Shown one piece after another: positions 1 through 12,164 of a DNA stretch of 64,000 nt (position 1 is the stretch's first letter; every line of letters begins with the position of its first letter). The position numbers and the translations under genes are program-made. Source of the stretch: Trochalopteron elliotii (Eukaryota > Chordata > Aves > Passeriformes > Leiothrichidae). The notes below the pieces were generated by a model. The model saw nothing but the letters and a program-made list of their open reading frames with translations. It had not been told where the DNA came from and did no database searches. The stretch spans positions 6,006,690-6,070,689 of the forward strand of contig JANPWX010000449.1 in NCBI GenBank assembly GCA_024734555.1. The letters are read 5' to 3'.

Positions 1-3000
1 TATTATTGAGAGAAGAAAAAGAGAAAAAAAAAAAAAATCACGTGTCCAAGCAGCAAATTCCTGGCAGTTTGCCTGGAGGAAGAGGGAAGGCACAAAGGTG
101 TCCAGGTGCAGGCGCTGTGTCCTGAATGAGAACTCTGCATCTCATTCAACACTGGCCTTGATGAAATAGAAACTTCCACTCACCTTATCATGGAATGAAT
201 CTGGATCCTTTGGTAAGGAACCTTTTTCAAAACAGGAAATGTCAGAAAGAAGGAAAAGAAATCTCTGCTGTTCTGTGATCTTAAAGCTCTTATTTAAGAT
301 GTTTCTGGTGTGTTCTGTAGAAAATCTTTATAATTTATAAGGAGAAAATTTGGTTAATTTATTTGTGATTACCAGCCTCATCAAATAACTCCCTCTGCAC
401 TTGTTTCTGAATAACACTAGGTCATTTAGAAATTCAACTTATTGTTTTATTTATTTTAATGGGAAGAACCACTAATAATTAAAAAAAAAAAAGTTACATC
501 TCTGACAGAAGTCTTTTAGTGGGAGTTCGAGTAAATTATTCAAAAATCAAACGATGACTTTATTCCAGTGGGAAGGTGTGAGATTGCATTATTCATTATT
601 AATTCCATAATGCCATAATACTGCACAGCACTTTATGCAAAAAAATGAAACCATCAGTTGCAAATAACAAATGCCTCTGGAAACAACATGCACATGGAGA
701 TAAGCAGAAAGGGGCTGTGGCGAGCCTCAATGTACGTATCCCTTTCTTCCTTTTTTTCTCTTTCTCCCATTTTCTTTCTCTGTTCCTCCCTGATTTCAAG
801 TCCACACCATTTTTGAATGGACAATTTAGATTAATAACTGATCTAGAAGAAAAGGCTTTGGAAGACAGTAGAGAGATGCAGATGTAAGAGTGAAGCTGAG
901 CCTCAGGACATGCAAGTAGCAGTAGAGAATATGACTAGAGGCACCTGCTTGGGAGGGAAGGAAACACAAATTGAACAGGAAGAAAAAGCATGAGAACTGG
1001 AGATGTAGGTCATGACCACTATTTTTGCTGTCTTTGATGCATAAATAGGATCTGTGTGGGACACAGAGTGAAGTAGGAGGGGGGAGTCAGACGCTCCAAC
1101 AACCTCTAACAAGCAAGGTGCATGTCACCACCTCACAGACAAGAATAATCCCAGATCCTTTCCCATGTTTATGCCCTTATTCATGGACCCATACCCCATA
1201 TTAGTCAAGTAGCATGTTTCTGTGAAGGGAAGGCTGATCCCCACTGGGATACCTACAGCTTCCTCCTTGAGAAGCAGAGTGGAGTAATGGTCCCAGCTCT
1301 TCTTCATCCAGAGAAGCTCTGGCAGCAGGAAGGAGAAGGGTGGTAGTAACCAGAATGTGACAGCAAATATTTTTTCAACATGAAAGTGAAATGATTTTTC
1401 TTTTTCTACTCTGGTTCCAAATAGGATGACTTAATAGTCCTTCTGTATTAACCTATCTTTCTGGATTTATTTGTGTTGCGACCTTTGGTTAAATACAACT
1501 CAATATTGCACATCAATGTTAAAACATTTCCTCTCTAAAGGGGAATACTGAGTTTATGATGAAGTGATACTAAGTGATGAAAGCCAAGGTCATGGTGTCT
1601 ATTGTACTCTGTTCTCTGTAGGTTCTGGTATTTCACTGGCCTCCTAGAGCTCCAGGAAATACAGCAGCAGCACATGATGAGGCCTCATTTATATCTGCTG
1701 GATTAAGTTTGCTCAGTCTCTCAATCAATTTGCAGTGTAGAAATTATGGATTTGGAGAATGGGAGAGAAACTGGTTTGTCTTATTATATGTCTTGCTGTA
1801 TGCTAGAAAAGGGAAAAACAAGGGTGCATATTTTGCCACATTTTGCAGCAATATGGTGTGTTATGGCCCCTGCTTCCCATGGGAGCTCATCCACAGCCTC
1901 AGCTCTACCTGACCAATGCTCCATCTCCTACCCAGATATTAATTTTTTTTCGATTGAGGGCCACAGTAGGGACTCTGTCCTGGAAGGACCTCTGGGGACC
2001 AACACAGCCCTAAGCAGATGCTTAGGCACTACAGGCAACTGGCTGGGCACCTGACCATTACTTATTTATTGACTTGCCCATGTAGTTCTGCCCATAAAGA
2101 CAGGCATTTGGGCAGCTCAGCAACATGGCATGTTCTTGCAACTTACCCAACAATGAAAGAAAAGACAATAATCTATCACACACATTCTCTCCTTTTTTGT
2201 TTTGTTTTCGTGGGGTAAGCTCTTTCGTTGTTGTTTTTGTTGGTGATTATTTTTGTGGTTATCCAACCCCTCAAATACAAGACCAGTCCCACTTGCTCTG
2301 TTTGGTTATTTGTGGCATTACCTCCTCGGTAAAACAAGAAATTCTGCCCATGTCAGTACTTGCCAGGAATGCAAGGAAATATTCAAACCTCTCTGCAGTT
2401 TTCATAAATCATCCATCATTGCTCATGATGAAATATGACATGGAAAATCATATTCAACAAATACAAAGGAAAAAACTTCAGCAGGCACTTCTCTCTTATT
2501 AAACTTCATGATTTTTCTTTTAGCACAGGAGTTGAAGAGAACCTCACAGGGTTTTTTTTCCCACTGCAATGTTTGTAATTTGGGTTTCTGAGCTATTTTC
2601 AGGACAATAAATTATGTGTTACTACAGGTCTCTGCAGGAAAACCTGGGATGTATAGACCTGCAGAGACAACAGTGCAGGGGCCTTGAGAGCCTAGAGGCA
2701 GCAGGGCTTGTTTGCATCAACCTGCTGCCATTCATTGAGAAGATGCAATTATGTAAGGGGAAATTACCCTCCAACAGAACATCCAGCCCAGGAGTCTTTA
2801 AACTGATTTTATTTGAAAACATGGCTATGAACATACATATGCTCACTGAAACCGAAAGGATTTCTATATAATTTCTGTCACTACAGGCAAAGACTTCTGG
2901 AAGGAAAGTCGTGCCTAAAAATAAACCCACACCACATTAATCTTAGGTCTTGTTTTTTGAGGAGATTGAACTGTTTCTGATGTGCGTCCAGTCATAAGTT

Positions 3001-6000
3001 CTAGAAACACCCAAGAGACTCCAGGTGGCTGCTCCTCTGGGCTGAGCAAGTAATGATAAATAAGAAGTGATGTTGGTCAATCTGCTGCTCTGAAAAATGA
3101 TTTACTGACATTATGGGGTTGACCCAATCTCCACAGACCTGTGTCTGGACTCTGTGCTGGCTGTGGTCCTCTTGGTTGCCATTGCCTGGCAATGACCTCT
3201 ATCAACCTTCTCAGAACAAAAATGCCAATGCACTGGAGGATATCACCAGGTTGGAAAACTCTGGTTATGACGTTGATGAAGGACAGACATGTCTGCACGA
3301 GTTTGGGTTGGTTGTGCTTCCCATGAGGAAATGAAGAATGGTCATAGCTATCCAAGAAGGTGACCATTTCTCTTGTGGGGGACAGACTGGTTAAGGGTAA
3401 TTGTTACAGGTTGCTACAGTGGCATGAAAATTCAACATCTTCTGGAGAAAGCTAATGGAATTATCCTGCTCATGTTCAGCTGAAGTAAAAGGAGCAATGA
3501 GAAGGCAAACCAGAAAACATAAGGCTGCAGTGGCCGGCACTGGAACTAAGGTAAGTGATCTCAGCTTTGATGTTACAAAATTTGACTGGGACCAGAGGAA
3601 AAACCCCACACCGGGGTACAGGGCTGGTGTATCAAAACATGTAATGCTGCCTGAGTTATTTTTGATGGCCAGTCCCAGGGAAGTTGCTGCTTCTTGATGT
3701 GTGTTTGTCAGAAACACACCCTGAACACAAAGGCAGGATATGGAATACATTCCAGTCATGCATCACACCAGAGGATGATGTCTCTGCTGTAGGGTGCTGT
3801 AGGGTGCTATAGGGTTCTCAGCCTAGCAGAACACCTGGATGTCTGTCCTGGAACAGCTTTGACACAGTCCTTGACAGGTGAAAATCCTACAATGCACCTT
3901 CCATGGCTGAAAAGAGAGAGGCTCTGGTCAGTAATGTCAAATGCTGATAAGAGAACCACAGAAATGAAAGGGAAACCTAACTCTTCTGCTTTTAATATAT
4001 TATTTAGGAACCTTGAGATGTGTTGTCTCCGCCTGTGATGACTACAGAAAAGCTGCATTTTTCTGTGGAACCGAATTAAATGAATTTGAGTTTGCAGGGA
4101 TATTGCAGCTCATTCCTTACCGATGTGTCAACATCTGGTGACTGTTTTAAAGGGGCTCAGAGGAATTCCCAGTAGGCTGAGTATTGCAGGGAGAGAATGG
4201 TGTTGTTTGCATGTCATGGCTTCTGGGAGAGGCACAGAGCAACACCATCCACCTGCCATGTGCCTGTGGAGCAGCTCTGGGCCTTGGAGCATTGATCTCA
4301 CAGGCCTCCTTTTCAGCAAAAGCATATTCTCCCCTAGGAGACCAATTTGCTTGGTGGGATTGAAATACTTGTTTAAGAAAGTTTATATTCAATGGAAGGC
4401 TGCCTCATTTAATAGTCTCCTGTCATTAGACTTATGCCATTACTGTAGAGACTTTTCAGTGCAATGTGAAGATGAAAATACAGCTGAGGAGATGTACAAA
4501 ATAACACTTATAATGGCATTTTTAAGGAGTAAACAGAATTAATTTTCCCTGTGGAAATTAACAACTCCAAAGAAAATATCCAAGCGGCTGCCTAGGGGTA
4601 TATCCAGCAGTTTTGTCAGTCAAGGGCAGAAGGATTGTATCTTCCTTTTTAGTTAACAGAGTTCTTGTTCTTTGCTTCTGATGTGGAGTATATATTGAAA
4701 TTTTTCTCTGTCATGGACTGAACTTTGTTGCTCTGTTTCACATCATTAGTGCCAGATCAGCTTTCTGTCACAGTGAAACCTTGCCCATAGCCCTGAAGCC
4801 CTCTTGAGGCTGTGGGATCATGGTAGTAATGCCAACTCAGTCATTGTCTGTGTCCTGGAGGGAATGTGGCAGGTTCCTTGCCTGCTTCCTTATGAGGCTG
4901 GCTTCTCCTTCAGAGCAGCAGGGGAAAGATCACATCAGATGAAGCCAACCTTTTTTTAATTAGCTAATTTATTATTTCAAAGAGAGTCCCTGCATTTAAT
5001 CCAGTGCAGATGTATTGGAGAACTGCCTTGTTAACATTAGGAAAGTGGAGGCTCTTTTGTATCCCATTCCCCCAACACTTCTGAACAGGCTTTTGCAAAA
5101 ATGTTGGTGGGGTTTCTTTGTCATTTCACATCTGTGCTTTGCTCTATGGTGCTCTTCTTTTCAGCTGTTTTTGGAAGGGAATGGTCACAGACCTGCTGTT
5201 CTCTATGTCTGCAGCAATGACCTGGCTGTCTCATCTGCATTGTTTCCCTAACATTTGTCACAAATGAGTTAATCCCCTGGGATTTGAGAAGCACATCAAT
5301 CATCCATTTTGTCCAAATTGATACCATACTGATCTATCATTTCCAAATATATTCTGGTAGAAAGTTACCTTGCTTAGAGTAAAGGGGGGGAAACAAAAGA
5401 AGAGAGAGAGGAGAAAGAGGAACATACTGGATTTTTCAAGATCTTGTCTGATCTGCTGGGGATGGGCTAGGTCAGGCAAAGCTCTGTTCAGATCAAGACC
5501 TGTATTAGTCACTGATCAATTAGAAGAACATCAGAAGAGGTCAAACATGTAATGATACTCTCCCTAAGTCCCTGCATACATTTTTCTTCCGCACTTATTT
5601 AGCCAGTTTTGAATGTATCTATATTTTTGATCTCCACAGTTTGCTGGTGAAGAAAGTGCTCAAATTGGACCATATGAACAGTTTTCTCAATTGTAAAGAA
5701 TAGGGTGACTTCTCTCATCCTGTTTTCTATTGTCTCTAACCTGTAGACATTTTATGATGTTCTTTCTGTGATCTAAAAAAATTCCAGATGTTAAAAATCC
5801 CTTATTCCCACTTGGTCCACTTGAATATGCTGCTCAGAGGCTCAGAAATCTTCTCTATTTGTATTTTTTCTCCCTCGGTTTTATTTCTCTCTCATTCCTC
5901 AGGCTGTTTTCTTGTCAGGAACACCTCAGGCATTGCTTGGGGCTGCAGGCCTTTCACAGGGCAGGGAAAAGCCAGGGCTGGGCCTGGGGACCAGAGCTTT

Positions 6001-8634
6001 GCAGAAGGGTGCAGAGGGCTATACGGAAGGCCTGGGGTCTCTGCTGTTGGGGTGTGAGAAGTGGGAGTGTTTTTCTCACAGTAGGTAGAAGTTTAGACAA
6101 AGATATTATTTGCCTTCTGTCTTCTTTGTTGTTCTAACTAATAACTTCAAATGTAGTTGCTGTGTCTTCCACCATACACATTTTCCATGTACAGACATTG
6201 TATTTCTGGTGGGCTGCTGTCTTCCCAGCTCTTCAAGCACTGCCCTCATAAATCCCCTCAGCCCACACACGTCCCTCTTACTCAACACTCCCACAATGAG
6301 AAGAATGAACTGAATGAGTCTCTCCTCAGTAACACAGGTGTATTCAGCCAGGCCCCTGAAATGAGCCATCCCAGCTGTTCCTCCTTTCCTCTCCTACCTG
6401 AAACTCAGCACAGTCCTCTGGGCTGCCTCATTTACTTTTTCCAGAGTCTGGAGAGGGAAGAGGGCAGAGCATCATTTGGGAAAAGACATGGCAGGATCCC
6501 ATGGAAACTTGGTTTCTTGTTCATCACAGGCAGAACCCAGTAAGCTGCAGAGCCACGATGTCTGTTACCTGCACAGAGCATGCAAGAAGCAATGTGATTT
6601 GCCCTGTTGCAGTAGCTACCTGTTCTTCCTGCAATTCCCATTCTTTGGCTCTTCCTGCACCATGTCTGTCCTGCAGCTGAGCTGGGCAGTGAGGCCTGAT
6701 GCCTTCCCCCTCCATGGGGTGCAATACTGTCTGGGGCAGTGCCTCCCTGGCAAGCTTTGGCTGTCCTCAACCCTCCTTAATTCCTGTTCTAGAGAAGAAA
6801 AATACTTGAAAGCTCAGAGGTATAAAATAAAAGATATTTCTCATCTTTAAATATAAAGTGATCCACCTGCTTATAAAGGTGAAAAACATCAGGTCATTAC
6901 ATCTACATCTAAATATTGCATCCAAAGGGCCCTGTGTATGAGTGAGGAGTTGGCAGCTGCTGCCCAGCACCAAGACTGGCAGGCAGGCCCTTCCCGACCC
7001 TAAATAATCTGGGCACAGGAGGTCGTGTCTGTGTTGCTGGCTCACTGAAATTGCCTGTCTCTAAGTGAGTGTCAGAGCCTTGCTGCTTTTCAAGTGACTG
7101 ATGGTTCCCACATGTGTAGGTCTGAGACTGACCCTGTGCCTGCAGACACAAGCATAGCAGGAGCACGGGAGCCTGGCAGCTCCCTGGGGACAATCAGGGT
7201 AGGAAGCTGACAGCTGGAGCTGATGTATGGTCCTGCTGCCCACCTGATGCATTTAGTGAATTATTGAGTAAATGACCGTGGCTGTCGGTGAAGTCAGCAG
7301 ATTTTGCAGGATGCTTTAGTGCTTGGAAGCTCACAGACTTCCTCCCTCATCACAGTTTGCAGTGGTGAGAGAGAAGGGAGGCGGACAGTGGTTGTGGGAC
7401 CAGTGTCAACACAGTGGATTTCCCTGGGGACCATGGGGCTGCATGTAGGGGACACCTCAGGTGAGTGATGAGGGGAATCATGGGTCTTCAGGTACAAGAC
7501 TAAAGTGAGAGGCTGTATGACATTTGGTTTTCTCCTCCCTCCACATTTACAAGCAGCTACCTCTGTGTAATGGCATGTTTCCACTGGGAAGTGAAGAAGT
7601 CTCCCAGTGCTGACTGAATTGACTGCACAAAAAATAAAAAGTAATAGTATGGTGCTAGAGCAATAGCTGGACCAAGAGATGAGACCCTGACTCTTTGCTT
7701 TACAAAGGAGAACCCAAGCAATGGTCTGCATGGCTTTGTGTGGGTGGTTCAGGTATGGTAGAAGAATTCCTGCAATGAGATCACTGCCAGCAGGCAGTAA
7801 TCTTTCTGTTTCTTTATTTCTTAATCAGTAAATGCAAGATAATTTCTTCTTTTATTAACTCAAAACTTACTTGCTAATTTGGAGGGTTTTTTTCTATAGG
7901 TATGGATAAGCAATTCTTTGTAGCTGATTACTGAGAAACATGCACATCTTACAGGTAGCTTGATATGTTGTAAGTATTTACTATAAATACTTGCAGGCAA
8001 CAAGGCAACAAATCAGGTTTTGATCAGCTATGAGATAACTCCTACTTGATGTTTGTGATGCTGAGGTGTTATGGTAACTGGAGCTGATTCCTGAATGTAA
8101 TTTTTAAAGCTCTCCTCCCTACTTGATGATCAAAGACACCAGAGTGCATAATTCATGGCCTTTCATATTCATGTTTATATTTTTGGTTTATGGTAGGCAA
8201 AAGGCTTTGCCATTTTAATGAAATATATGCCCACCCACTGGTCAGTTATTGAAAGAGGATTAACCTGATAAATACATCTAGTTATCACTATTCATCTTCA
8301 GCAAGGAGGTTCTTTTTGAGACAGTCTCCCTGCTGGCAGTTCTGCAAGGCTTTTGGCTTCAGCATCTTTGGGCCACTGGATCTCTCTTCCTTTTGGTACA
8401 ATTCTCCCTCCCCTACTCCTTATGCTGTTGTGTCTATAGGCTAAAAAGAAGGCCTAGCTTTTGAAACTGAGCACTCTGTGAGGTTGTTTTTAAAGGCTTG
8501 TGTGACAGCTTACCTCTGCTCTGGGGTGACTTGAAGGTATTTAATTTTTTTTTTTTTCATTCAGTGAAAAATGGTGCCATAATCCTTGTAATAGCTGGTT
8601 TGGCTCTGACAATGTGTAGCTCAATGATGATATG
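1..8634. other. Unique non-coding sequence, no gene recognised
   Basis: I see no repeat family or gene here. The longest open frames are 139 codons (4123-4542, plus) and 145 codons (7294-7731, minus). Neither resembles a protein I know, and frames of this length are expected by chance at this base composition. Simple sequence is limited to A-runs at 24-37 and 481-492, a purine-rich tract at 5377-5421 and a T-run at 8545-8557. One strong splice-donor-like string (AAG/GTAAGTG, junction after 3550) has no convincing partner exon. Confidence 0.6.
3787..3816. repeat. Short 10-bp tandem repeat
   Basis: Three adjacent units of about 10 bp read GCTGTAGGGT, GCTGTAGGGT and GCTATAGGGT. The array is too short to be a minisatellite of consequence. 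It is probably local replication slippage. Confidence 0.6.
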
Positions 8635-9282
8635 ATAAAGCTGGCCATGAGCTGTCAGTGTGCACTCACAGCCCAGAAAGCCAAACGTGTCCTGGGCTGC
8701 ATCCAAAGCAGGGCCAGGGAGGCGATTCTGCCCCTCTGCTCTGCTCTGCTGAGACCCCACCTGCAGGGCTGCATCCAGCTCTGGGCTCCCAGCACAGGAA
8801 AGATGTGGAACTCCTGGAGTGAGTCCAGAGGAGGCTGCAAAGATGATCAGAGAACTGGAGCATCTTTCTAGTGAAGACAGGCTGAGAGAGTTGGGGCTGT
8901 TCAGCCTGGAGAAGAGACGGCTCTGAGGAGACCCCATAGCAGCCTTCCAGTTCCTAAAGGGGGCTTGTAAGAAAGATGGGGACAGGCCTTTTAGCTGGGC
9001 CTGTAGTGGTAGGAAAAGAGGTTTTAAACTAAAGGAGGATAGATTCAGACTAGATATTATGAAGAAACTTTCTTACAATGAGAGTGGTGCAATACTAGAA
9101 CAGGTTTCCCAGAGAGGTGGTGGGTGCCCCATCACTGGAAACATTCAGGGTCAGGTTGGACAGGGTTCTGAGAAAGCTTCTAGTGGAATGTGTCCCTGCA
9201 CATTGCAGGGGGACTGGCCTAGAGGATCTTTAAAGGTCCCATGCAACTCAACCAGTCCAGATTCTATGACAGATCCATGATG
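8635..9282 (+). mobile_element. CR1 LINE, 5'-truncated copy
   Basis: The segment matches the CR1 consensus from the last part of ORF2 through the 3' untranslated region. It contains TGTTCAGCCTGGAGAAGAG, the CAGCCTTCCAGTTCCTAAAG block and the GGTTTCCCAGAGAGGTGGTGG block, and ends in ATTCTATGACAGATCCATGAT, a decayed form of the CR1 tail. The translated 5' part is interrupted by stops, so the copy is dead. CR1 copies by target-primed reverse transcription, and 5' truncation is its normal fate. It is the first member of the transposon cluster at 8.6-13.4 kb. Confidence 0.9.
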
Positions 9283-9432
9283 TACAAATTTACTGGTGTT
9301 TGCACTTGGGTTTGTAATCAAAATGTAGATAGGGATAGGGTACCCTTTTGAGGAGCTTTGAGAGATAGCCTCTCCCCATAGTTAATTTTTATTCTCTTTG
9401 TCTTTTCTGCTCTTTAGTCACAAATTTAGAAC

Positions 9433-9438
9433 AACACC
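9433..9438. repeat. Target-site duplication AACACC, left copy
   Basis: These six bases immediately precede the TG that opens the solo LTR and recur exactly after its closing CA (10039-10044). A 6-bp duplication is characteristic of beta/alpha-like (ERVK-class) endogenous retroviruses. Confidence 0.85.
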
Positions 9439-10038
9439 TGTGGGAGTCGGTGTCACCACACTCGGCCAGCCCCGGGACACCGCCGCAAGCTGGTGGTTTG
9501 TGCCTGCGTGAAGAGCACTTAGGCGTGGCTACGGAGACAGCGGAAGAAAGGAGGGACTCTCTCTGGGGTGCAAACACAAAAGGAGTTTATTGGGCGGAGA
9601 GCCCTCACCTCACTGCCAGTGTCCCAGGAGAGACAACCAGCAGGGCGAGACAGCCCCTCTTAAAGGAGGGTGGGTTCAAGGGATGGGTCACAAAGAGCAC
9701 CAACAGGGAAGGACTGGGGAGTGGCTGATACTCCAACAGGCAGGATTTACAACAAACCGGGGAAAAGTGGGAGTGGGGAGGCTAGATCCTATCCAATCAC
9801 TCGACGCCTCCCCCAGAATCTTCCAGATTCTGGGAGAGGCCCCAGAATGATCGACAGGACTAGGAGGGATACATTATAAATGATTGGCACCTTGCACTGC
9901 CGGGGAAGGATATGGGGGGAAGGGTCACAAGCAACAAGATGGGGTATAGAAACAAAATGGATTCCAGGGAACAAAATGGGGTACATATAACTGAACAATA
10001 CATCAGACTCATGAGGAACTTAAAAACATACCACCACA
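9439..10038 (-). mobile_element. Solo LTR of an ERVK-like endogenous retrovirus, minus orientation
   Basis: Exactly 600 bp are bounded by TG...CA. The termini are imperfect inverted repeats (TGTGG at one end, CCACA at the other), flanked by identical 6-bp duplications AACACC. Read on the minus strand it has LTR order: a U3 of about 375 bp, a TATA-like CTTTAAGAG (9657-9665), a polyadenylation signal AATAAA (9586-9591) and about 150 bp of R-U5. No gag, pol or env sequence adjoins it, so it is a solo LTR left by LTR-LTR recombination. The R-U5 part is strikingly CpG-rich (roughly a dozen CpG in 9440-9620) in a CpG-poor neighbourhood, which suggests a recent insertion that has not yet lost its methylated CpGs. 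Class is inferred from duplication length and structure, and I cannot name the subfamily. Confidence 0.88.
9586..9591 (-). promoter_or_regulatory. LTR polyadenylation signal AATAAA
   Basis: The plus strand reads TTTATT, which is AATAAA in the LTR's sense. It lies 153 bp from the LTR's 3' end, a normal position for the R-U5 boundary region, and about 70 bp downstream of the TATA-like element. Confidence 0.7.
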
Positions 10039-10044
10039 AACACC
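10039..10044. repeat. Target-site duplication AACACC, right copy
   Basis: This is an exact copy of 9433-9438, directly after the closing CA of the solo LTR. Confidence 0.85.
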
Positions 10045-10091
10045 AGTTTTGATCCTGATGCTCCTGGAAGGACTGGGGGCTTGTTAAAAGA

Positions 10092-10237
10092 AACACAGAA
10101 TCATAGAATATGTTGAGTTGGAAGTGACTTACAAGGATCATCAAGTCCAATTCTTAAGTGAATCCCACATGTAGAGATCAAACCCACAACTTTTGCATTA
10201 ATAATATCATGCTCTAACCAATTGAGCTAATCTCTTT
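10092..10237 (-). mobile_element. tRNA-Ile/CR1 composite SINE (TguSINE1 type)
   Basis: Read on the minus strand, the head is tRNA-like. An A-box-like TAGCTCAATTGGTTAGAGC lies near 10213-10232, followed by an anticodon-arm remnant with loop TTATTAA. A B-box-like GGTTTGATCTC lies near 10152-10162. The head fits tRNA-Ile(AAT) with one change in the anticodon position. It passes into a CR1 3' end and finishes with ATTCTATGATTCTGTG. This layout, tRNA-Ile head plus CR1-derived tail, is that of TguSINE1, a SINE that arose in passerines and depends on the CR1 machinery. I could not find a clean target-site duplication. The tRNA part is not a functional tRNA gene because there is no intact acceptor stem. 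Confidence 0.8.
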
Positions 10238-10712
10238 TCACAGCTATGTAACCAAAATAAAGCAAGCTACTTGCTCTGCTTTCACACCACACTTGGTGTA
10301 GGGCAAGTTTCACACCACACTGGTGCTTCTTCTGTTAAAGAAAATAGACAAAACACTTCCCTTGTGCTAGGCATTTCTCAATAACACTTACCTGTGCATT
10401 AATATGCTCACATGCTGAGCTATGGGAAAGGCCTGATCAAGGGGTGATCAGTCCTTGCATGGATGTTCATCTGGTAATGAGGGTCTTCTCTCTGCTGGCT
10501 GTTAAGCCTGCTCACTGTTATGCCTTCACTTTGGCCTTGATATGCCCAAATTTCAAGAGCAAACACTAGCTTCCAATCCACACCAGCTTCATCTAGAACT
10601 AATTTTGCGGATACAGCACAGTCCATGAGATCATATAGTAACTAAAATACTAAAATTCTAAAAAAACTAAAATTCTTCAAAGTGGTTTTAATTTTGCAGC
10701 TTCATTTGCAAA
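10238..10712. other. Unique spacer between SINE and CR1
   Basis: No gene is seen. The only structure is a 28-bp-period direct duplication of TTTCACACCACAC at 10280-10292 and 10308-10320. A 68-codon minus-strand frame (10420-10626) is unrecognised. Confidence 0.5.
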
Positions 10713-11113
10713 AGAGAAGGCTTCAGGGTGACCTAACTGTGGCCTTCCAGTACCTGATGGGAGGGTACAAGAAAGATGGTGAGAGGCTATTTACAAGAGT
10801 ATGTAGTGACAGGACAAGGGGGAATGGACTCAAATGAAAGAAGGTAGGGTTAGATTAAAAATTAGGAAAAAATTCTTTACTGTGAGGGTGGCGAGGCATT
10901 GGGACAGGTTGCTGAGAGAAGCTGTGGATGCCCTGTCTCCGGAAGTATCCAAGGCCAAGGTAGATGGGGTTCTGAACAACCTGTTCTAGTGGAAGGTGTT
11001 GGGGGCTTGGAACTAGATGACCTTGAAGGTTCCAACTCAAGCGAATCTATGATTGATTCTATGATTTTCAACTTGTTTCTATGATTTCTATGATTCTATG
11101 ATTTTCAACTTGT
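10713..11113 (+). mobile_element. CR1 LINE, 3' untranslated-region copy
   Basis: The copy begins with the block that precedes GGCCTTCCAGTACCTGATGG and carries AGAAAGATGGTGAGAGGC, TTCTTTACTGTGAGGGTGG and GATGACCTTGAAGGTTCCAAC, all standard CR1 3'-region strings in order. It ends in an expanded tail (11045-11113) in which GATTCTATGATTTTCAACTTGT occurs twice, 38 bp apart. It is non-coding and 5'-truncated. Confidence 0.9.
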
Positions 11114-12164
11114 GCAATTAATATTGCAGTTGTGCTCACTGACCTGTCCAGTTAATGGGAGGTGGTAGAGGGTGCTTTCTATGATTAAGACATGTCTGGT
11201 CAGAGGGGAGGCATGAAATTTTCAGCATATTAATGTGGTTGGGTGATCTCCAAGCTGACATTGGCCAGTAGCTCTGTAGGAGTGGAATTTGGGGCTGAAA
11301 CATTTAAGTGTTTCTGATGGACAGTTATTGGTCCTTGAAAAACTGAAAGGGGCTGTACCCACTACAGATTTAATGTGGTTGTACCACACTCAGCTGGTTC
11401 CATTAAAGATGAACACAGTTCAAAATCCTCTTCAATATGCACGTGTGAAGATTTTGAAACCTGTGACTGGCACTTTTGGGAGTCTTGTTCTTGGCTTTTT
11501 ATATCTGATTTTCCTTAGGCGTGCATACATTTGATATAGATTGCAACTTCTCTATGAAGCATGATCCTCTGCAGTCTTGGAAGCATCTTGTGTCTTGTGC
11601 TGTGTTCAAAACAAGCTCATCAGAGGTTTGGCAAATATTGTATTATGCCATTCACTACTGTGCTGGATAATGTGAAGCTCAGTTGAATTACTTGGTAAAA
11701 AATGACAGTAATAATCGGCTATCATTGCACAGGGCTTTGCTGTGCTCAAACAAATCAGTTGCCAATTTCTGCTAGATTCCATGAGGAGTACCACAAATTA
11801 CCAGCAGCTCCTTGTAGTTCTGTCTCTTGCACTGTGAAACAAATGCAGCAAATTCTAAACATGTGTCCTGTTTTCTGAATTCAAGTAGGGCCAGAAAAGT
11901 ATGTGTCTTCTTGGGGTTTTTTGTTTGTTTGATTGTCGTCTTTTGTTGTTGTTGGATTGGGGTTTTTTGCATAAAATTCCACTTATAATCTTTTCTGTCC
12001 ATTGTTTCCTTAAAAATTAAAATTTCCTGAAGAAGATGAATCAATTTTAGCTATGCTCATTATTCACATGGACTGCTTTTCCATCCCCAAATTAATAAAC
12101 TTTGCAAGGAGCTTGTTGTTCTTACGCAGGCTGGCCTGGTGACACCCATTTTCTAAGAAGCTTC
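11114..12164. other. Unique non-coding sequence next to relic A
   Basis: No gene is recognised. A 90-codon minus frame at 11772-12044 lies on the same strand as relic A and could be more of the same decayed coding sequence, but I see no motif in it. T/G-rich low-complexity sequence lies at 11918-11965. Confidence 0.4.

Noticed and set aside
7294..7731. 145-codon minus frame with a hydrophobic segment
   Set aside because: No homology recognised and no neighbouring exon signals. A hydrophobic stretch is common in T-rich antisense translation.
10152..10237. A tRNA-Ile gene
   Set aside because: It has A- and B-box remnants, but the anticodon position is altered, there is no acceptor stem and it is fused to a CR1 tail, so it is a SINE head.
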